From positions 13,674 through 24,879 of the forward strand of contig DNXU01000347.1 of NCBI GenBank assembly GCA_003505715.1: a stretch of DNA of 11,206 bases, given 5' to 3'. A program made the position numbers and the translations under genes. This DNA comes from Cyanobacteria bacterium UBA8803. GTDB lineage: Bacteria > Cyanobacteriota > Cyanobacteriia > Cyanobacteriales > Coleofasciculaceae. This document shows, piece by piece, positions 7,698 through 11,206 of the stretch (within the stretch, counting starts at the first letter, position 1; every line of letters starts with the position of its first letter). Under the pieces are notes generated by a model. That model saw only the letters and a list, made by a program, of their open reading frames with translations, made no database searches and was not told the origin of the DNA.

Positions 7698-7723
7698 AGG
7701 GGTGACAAGCAAGCTGAAAGCTT
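7694..7723 (+). repeat. 30-bp direct repeat, right copy
   Basis: It starts at the last base before the kinase stop codon and supplies that TGA. It differs from the left copy (3497-3526) at three positions. Its end, AAGCTGAAAGCTT, forms a perfect 5-bp stem with a 3-nt loop. In the left copy one pair of the same stem is a G-T pair, so the structure is kept. Confidence 0.8.
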
Positions 7724-7778
7724 AATGAAATCAGCCCGATCGCATGATTTGATTGATCTTTAACCTTCACCCGATCCA

Positions 7779-7836
7779 GGGCGACCCAATAAATTCTATA
7801 CGCATCTACCCAATCCCTAAACAGGGGGTCGCCCCT
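7779..7836. repeat. Inverted repeat between two converging genes
   Basis: GGGCGACCC (7779-7787) and GGGTCGCCC (7826-7834) are perfect inverted copies 38 bases apart. The right arm also folds on itself (AGGGG/CCCCT, 7823-7836). This lies between the ends of the kinase gene and the converging pilin-like gene and could stop transcription from either side, although no long T run follows. The GGGTCGCCCC words resemble common intergenic repeats of cyanobacteria. Confidence 0.5.
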
Positions 7837-7870
7837 ACAGCAGATCTGATGTTCGCCATAGAGGCTTAAG

Positions 7871-8482
7871 TTAGTCTACTACGTCTACTGGCTCAAAAAA
7901 TGGATAGTAACCTTCCGGACATTGATTGGTTCGATAGGGAAAAGTTAGAGGAGATAATACAGAAGGTAAGCTAGTGAAACTATTTCCTTGGCATAATAAT
8001 TCTTTTGTCCTCACTTTACCACCAACCTGGATGGTATAGACGATTCCGATATAACTTTTATAAAAAGGATATTTGGCTTGAGCAAGTATGAAAGCTTTTT
8101 CCCTATATATTTGTGAATAGTCCGGATCGTTTAAGTTCTGAGTTGGAACCATTGGTGATACTATCCGATAGGAATAATTACGAGACATTGGCTGAAATCC
8201 TGCCTTTAATTCTGCCAGAGAACTACTAAAACTGCCGTGGCGACTATAGTAATTTTTTTGAGCGTTAATTAAGGCATAAATATAATTAGTTGATTCTGAA
8301 TAACTGCCTGAATTAGAGGAATTTCCCCACCAGCCAAAAGAATTAGATTGGAAATTGTAAAACATCAAAGTAAAATTAACAAAAATCCCCAAATACAGGA
8401 AACTCCTCACCAGAAAACCAGTAAGGGGAAAGCCTGGAGTATTGTTTGTCTTAAATAGAGCTTGCAGTAACTTGACGTTCAT
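7871..8482 (-). CDS. Type IV pilin-like protein with degenerate prepilin motif
   Basis: 203 residues from the ATG at 8482. A GTG at 8503 would add seven residues, but the ATG has an AAGGAAGG ribosome site 5 bases upstream, so it is preferred. The layout is that of small cyanobacterial PilA/GspH-like pilins: a 17-residue basic leader ending TPG, then FPLTGFLVR and a hydrophobic stretch (~23-43), then a Gly/Ser-rich linker and the pilin-like segment YIYALINAQKNYYSRHGSFS (68-87) followed by SSLAEL and NYSYRI. Cys164 and Cys188 could form the C-terminal disulfide loop. The odd point is the cleavage motif: pilins normally read G-F-T-L-I-E, here it is G-F-P-L-T-G, so the conserved Glu5 is absent. 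It may be a minor pilin, a non-assembling relative or a membrane-anchored protein. No other pilus gene is nearby. It is divergent from leuS, 129 bases apart. Confidence 0.72.
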   Translation of the reverse strand: MNVKLLQALFKTNNTPGFPLTGFLVRSFLYLGIFVNFTLMFYNFQSNSFGWWGNSSNSGSYSESTNYIYALINAQKNYYSRHGSFSSSLAELKAGFQPMSRNYSYRIVSPMVPTQNLNDPDYSQIYREKAFILAQAKYPFYKSYIGIVYTIQVGGKVRTKELLCQGNSFTSLPSVLSPLTFPYRTNQCPEGYYPFFEPVDVVD

Positions 8483-8487
8483 GTTGA

Positions 8488-8495
8488 CCTTCCTT
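8488..8495 (-). promoter_or_regulatory. Ribosome binding site that fixes the pilin start
   Basis: On the minus strand AAGGAAGG lies 5 bases before the ATG at 8482. Starting at the GTG 8503 would place this site inside the coding region. A 6-bp stem, TAGGGG/CCCCTA (8495-8500 with 8511-8516), lies just upstream. Confidence 0.7.
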
Positions 8496-8516
8496 AGGGG
8501 CACTGTCTCACCCCTA

Positions 8517-8611
8517 TTAACAGCCTAGCGAATATGGCTGGCGATCGTGGTTAAAATGAGGCAGAATTGGGGAAGCAGACCCACTGAAATTAGCAAATAG
8601 GAGAATCTTTT
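8517..8611 (+). promoter_or_regulatory. leuS upstream region with ribosome site and possible -10 box
   Basis: AGGAG at 8599-8603 lies 8 bases before the GTG start of leuS and is a good ribosome site. TAAAAT at 8552-8557 could be a -10 box; no convincing -35 box is seen at the right distance. This gap is shared with the divergent pilin-like gene. I see no T-box or other leader structure. Confidence 0.45.
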
Positions 8612-11176
8612 GTGCAGTCACGTTACAACCCCGCCGAGATAGAGGAAAAGTGGCAACAAATTTGGACAGATGGGGGCTTAGATCGTACCCCCACAGAGAC
8701 TAACAAGCCGAAATTCTATGCCCTGTCCATGTTCCCCTATCCGTCGGGCAACCTGCACATGGGTCACGTTCGCAACTATACTATTACTGATGTTATTGCC
8801 AGAGTGCGCCGGATGCAGGGCTATCGAGTACTGCACCCAATGGGTTGGGATGCCTTTGGTTTGCCTGCGGAAAATGCCGCGATCGCTCGTGGCGTTCATC
8901 CAGCCAAGTGGACTTATCAGAATATCACCCAGATGCAGTCTGAGTTAAAAAGCTTGGGACTTTCCTACGATTGGAACTGCGAACTCGCCACCTGTTCCCC
9001 CGACTATTACAAGTGGACACAGTGGATTTTCTTGCAGTTTCTCCAGGCCGGATTGGCGTACCAGAAAGAAGCAGCCGTGAACTGGGACCCCATCGACCAG
9101 ACAGTTTTGGCCAACGAGCAAGTGGATAGCGAAGGCCGCTCTTGGCGTTCTGGTGCTAAAGTGGAGCGCAAAATGTTGCGCCAATGGTTCCTCAAAATTA
9201 CCGACTATGCCGAAGAATTACTCAACGACCTCGATAAGTTAACAGGTTGGCCGGAACGGGTCAAGTTGATGCAAGCCAACTGGATTGGTAAATCCGTCGG
9301 TGCCTATTTGGAATTTCCGATTATCGGGTTGGATGAAAAAATTGGTGTGTTTACCACTCGCCCTGATACGGTGTATGGGGTAACCTATGTGGTCTTAGCA
9401 CCAGAACATCCGTTAACCCCAAAAGTTACCTCACCCCAACAGCAAGCAGCTGTTGAGGCTTTCATTCAAGAGGTAACCAGCGAAAGTGAACTGGAACGGA
9501 CAGCGGAAGATAAACCGAAGCGCGGTATTCCTACAGGTGGTAAGGCGATTAATCCCTTTACCGGAGAAGAGATCCCCATTTTGATTGCTGATTATGTCCT
9601 GTACGAGTATGGTACAGGTGCAGTAATGGGCGTACCAGCTCACGATACTAGGGATTTCAAGTTTGCTCAAGAAAAACAATTACCCATCAAAGTAGTCATC
9701 GTACCTCCAGGGGAGAATACAGAAGAGACGCCCGTACTGGAGGCAGCTTATACTGACCCCGGCATAATGGTGAATTCTGACTCCTTTAACGGCATGGAGT
9801 CCACGGCAGGAAAACAAGCCGTTATTGAATACGCAGAAAAACAGGGATACGGAAAAGCCCGAATGCAGTATCGCCTGCGGGATTGGTTAATCTCGCGGCA
9901 GCGGTACTGGGGTGCGCCCATTCCAGCCATCCACTGCCCGAAATGCGGTATTGTCCCAGTTCCGGAAGCTGACTTGCCAGTGCTGTTGCCAGAAGATGTG
10001 GACTTAACCGGAGGTAGGGTTGCTTCCTTATCCCAACTGGAGGGTTGGGCGAAGGTGCCTTGTCCTAGTTGCGGCACGGCAGCAAAACGGGAAACCGATA
10101 CGATGGATACATTTATCGATTCGTCTTGGTATTTCCTCCGCTTCACAGATGCCAAAAACTCGTCCCAAGTCTTTGACCCCACCAAGACTAATGATTGGAT
10201 GCCTGTAGATCAGTATGTCGGTGGCATCGAACATGCGATTTTGCACCTATTGTATTCTCGCTTCTTCACTAAAGTTTTGCGCGATCGCGGCTTGCTCAAC
10301 TTTGACGAACCGTTCCAGCGCTTGTTGACTCAGGGCATGGTTCAGGGATTGACCTATATTAATCCCACCACTGGGAAATACATTCCTTCCGCGTTAGTCA
10401 ACCCTACCGATCCCAAAGACCCCGAAAGTGGGGAAGTGTTAGAAGTTTCCTACAAAACGATGTCGAAGTCTAAGTATAACGGCGTCGCACCGGAGGAAGT
10501 GATTAACAAGTACGGGGCAGATACGGCGCGGATGTTTATTTTATTCAAAGCACCGCCGGAAAAAGACCTGGAATGGGATGATGCAGATGTAGAAGGACAG
10601 TTCCGCTTCCTCAACCGCGTCTGGCGTTTGGTGACTGAGTTTGCCGAACAACCTCACCGTTCTATTACACTACCATCCCAGCTCAGCAAACCCGAAAAAG
10701 ACTTGCGCCGAGCTATTCATACAGCTATTGATGCCGTCACGAAGGATTTAGAGGGTGAGTACCAATTCAATACTGCTGTCTCAGAATTAATGAAACTGAG
10801 TAACGCCCTTACTGAAGCAGAATGTAAAGACTCACCCGTTTATGCCGAAGGGATGGAAACCCTGATCCGGCTTTTAGCTCCCTTCGCACCTCACATTGCC
10901 GAAGAATTCTGGCAGATAACGGGCCACGGGGAGTCGGTACACACCCAAGCTTGGCCTCAAGCTGACCCCACTGCCTTAGTGGCAGATGAAATTACCCTAG
11001 TCATTCAAATTATGGGCAAAACCCGTGGAACAATTCAAGTCCCAGCTGATTCAGATAAACCAGCCTTGGAGGAATATGCTAAGCAATCGGAGGTAGCTGT
11101 TCGTTATATTGAGGGTAAGGAGATTAAAAAGGTAATTGTCGTACCCGGCAAGCTGGTAAATTTTGTGGTGGGTTGA
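8612..11176 (+). CDS. leuS: Leucyl-tRNA synthetase
   Basis: Class I aminoacyl-tRNA synthetase that charges tRNA-Leu with leucine in the cytoplasm. It is complete at 854 residues, the usual bacterial length. The start is a GTG with AGGAG 8 bases upstream, giving [15 protein letters not shown], a typical N terminus. The HIGH signature is HMGH (49-52) within [19 protein letters not shown]. The CP1 editing domain has the Thr-rich TTRPDT (248-253) and the editing Asp345 in [11 protein letters not shown] zinc ribbon follows with C442/C445 and C484/C487. The KMSKS loop is TMSKS (616-620). The anticodon-binding helical domain and the C-terminal domain, ending [14 protein letters not shown], are intact. 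All key residues are present, so both charging and proofreading should work. It stands alone between the pilin-like gene and the right edge of the window. Confidence 0.99.
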   Translation: MQSRYNPAEIEEKWQQIWTDGGLDRTPTETNKPKFYALSMFPYPSGNLHMGHVRNYTITDVIARVRRMQGYRVLHPMGWDAFGLPAENAAIARGVHPAKWTYQNITQMQSELKSLGLSYDWNCELATCSPDYYKWTQWIFLQFLQAGLAYQKEAAVNWDPIDQTVLANEQVDSEGRSWRSGAKVERKMLRQWFLKITDYAEELLNDLDKLTGWPERVKLMQANWIGKSVGAYLEFPIIGLDEKIGVFTTRPDTVYGVTYVVLAPEHPLTPKVTSPQQQAAVEAFIQEVTSESELERTAEDKPKRGIPTGGKAINPFTGEEIPILIADYVLYEYGTGAVMGVPAHDTRDFKFAQEKQLPIKVVIVPPGENTEETPVLEAAYTDPGIMVNSDSFNGMESTAGKQAVIEYAEKQGYGKARMQYRLRDWLISRQRYWGAPIPAIHCPKCGIVPVPEADLPVLLPEDVDLTGGRVASLSQLEGWAKVPCPSCGTAAKRETDTMDTFIDSSWYFLRFTDAKNSSQVFDPTKTNDWMPVDQYVGGIEHAILHLLYSRFFTKVLRDRGLLNFDEPFQRLLTQGMVQGLTYINPTTGKYIPSALVNPTDPKDPESGEVLEVSYKTMSKSKYNGVAPEEVINKYGADTARMFILFKAPPEKDLEWDDADVEGQFRFLNRVWRLVTEFAEQPHRSITLPSQLSKPEKDLRRAIHTAIDAVTKDLEGEYQFNTAVSELMKLSNALTEAECKDSPVYAEGMETLIRLLAPFAPHIAEEFWQITGHGESVHTQAWPQADPTALVADEITLVIQIMGKTRGTIQVPADSDKPALEEYAKQSEVAVRYIEGKEIKKVIVVPGKLVNFVVG

Positions 11177-11186
11177 ACCAGCTGTA

Positions 11187-11206
11187 GGTAATGGGTAATG
11201 GGTAAT
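11187..11206. repeat. Heptameric tandem repeat, cut by the window end
   Basis: GGTAATGGGTAATGGGTAAT has a 7-base period (GGGTAAT), nearly three copies, starting 10 bases after the leuS stop and running to the last base. It fits the short tandemly repeated heptamers (STRR) known from filamentous cyanobacteria. Full length is unknown because the window ends here. Confidence 0.7.

Noticed and set aside
8483..8503. GTG start at 8503 for the pilin-like gene
   Set aside because: The strong ribosome site AAGGAAGG lies inside this extension and points to the ATG at 8482.
9748..10185. Minus-strand open frame of 145 codons inside leuS
   Set aside because: It is fully antisense to conserved leuS sequence with no ribosome site or recognisable product.

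Overview
The window looks like the chromosome of a filamentous cyanobacterium. The HIP1 octamer GCGATCGC occurs ten times in 11.2 kb (at 6, 1730, 2172, 2334, 3428, 3877, 6198, 6292, 8879 and 10281). The large sensor kinase has the [17 protein letters not shown] membrane entry common in cyanobacterial kinases. A heptameric tandem repeat of cyanobacterial type begins at the right edge. I cannot name the genus from sequence alone.

Layout from left to right: (1) 2-1282, the 3' part of topA (DNA topoisomerase I, plus strand), closed by a good intrinsic terminator. (2) 1325-1627, an intergenic stretch with two hairpin repeats and the 3' remnant of an SMP-30/gluconolactonase-type gene. (3) 1628-2767 on the minus strand, a DUF4380 protein whose first ~48 residues look like the tail of a PQQ-type sugar dehydrogenase propeller. 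(4) 2804-3526, a graveyard: a small unidentified coding remnant, the 3' end of an IS5-family element, a 24-nt tandem repeat at the point where that element is broken, and an internal piece of an alpha/beta hydrolase (dienelactone hydrolase type). (5) 3693-7697, one very large membrane sensor histidine kinase (dCache-HAMP-PAS-PAS-PAS-GAF-HisKA-HATPase) with no response regulator beside it. It lies between two imperfect copies of a 30-bp repeat. (6) 7871-8482 on the minus strand, a small type IV pilin-like protein with a degenerate prepilin motif. (7) 8612-11176, complete leuS (leucyl-tRNA synthetase), followed by a tandem heptamer running off the window.

The genes do not form one operon or one recognisable system. 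topA and leuS are housekeeping genes. Between them is an accessory region built by insertion, deletion and small-repeat activity, with the orphan kinase as its main intact gene. I see no CRISPR array, no tRNA or rRNA gene, and no defence or biosynthetic cluster. The observations most worth a second look are the repeat pair around the kinase, the repeat-broken IS remnant, the fusion-like N terminus of the DUF4380 protein, the pilin lacking the conserved Glu5, and the cysteine at the bilin-site position of the kinase GAF domain.
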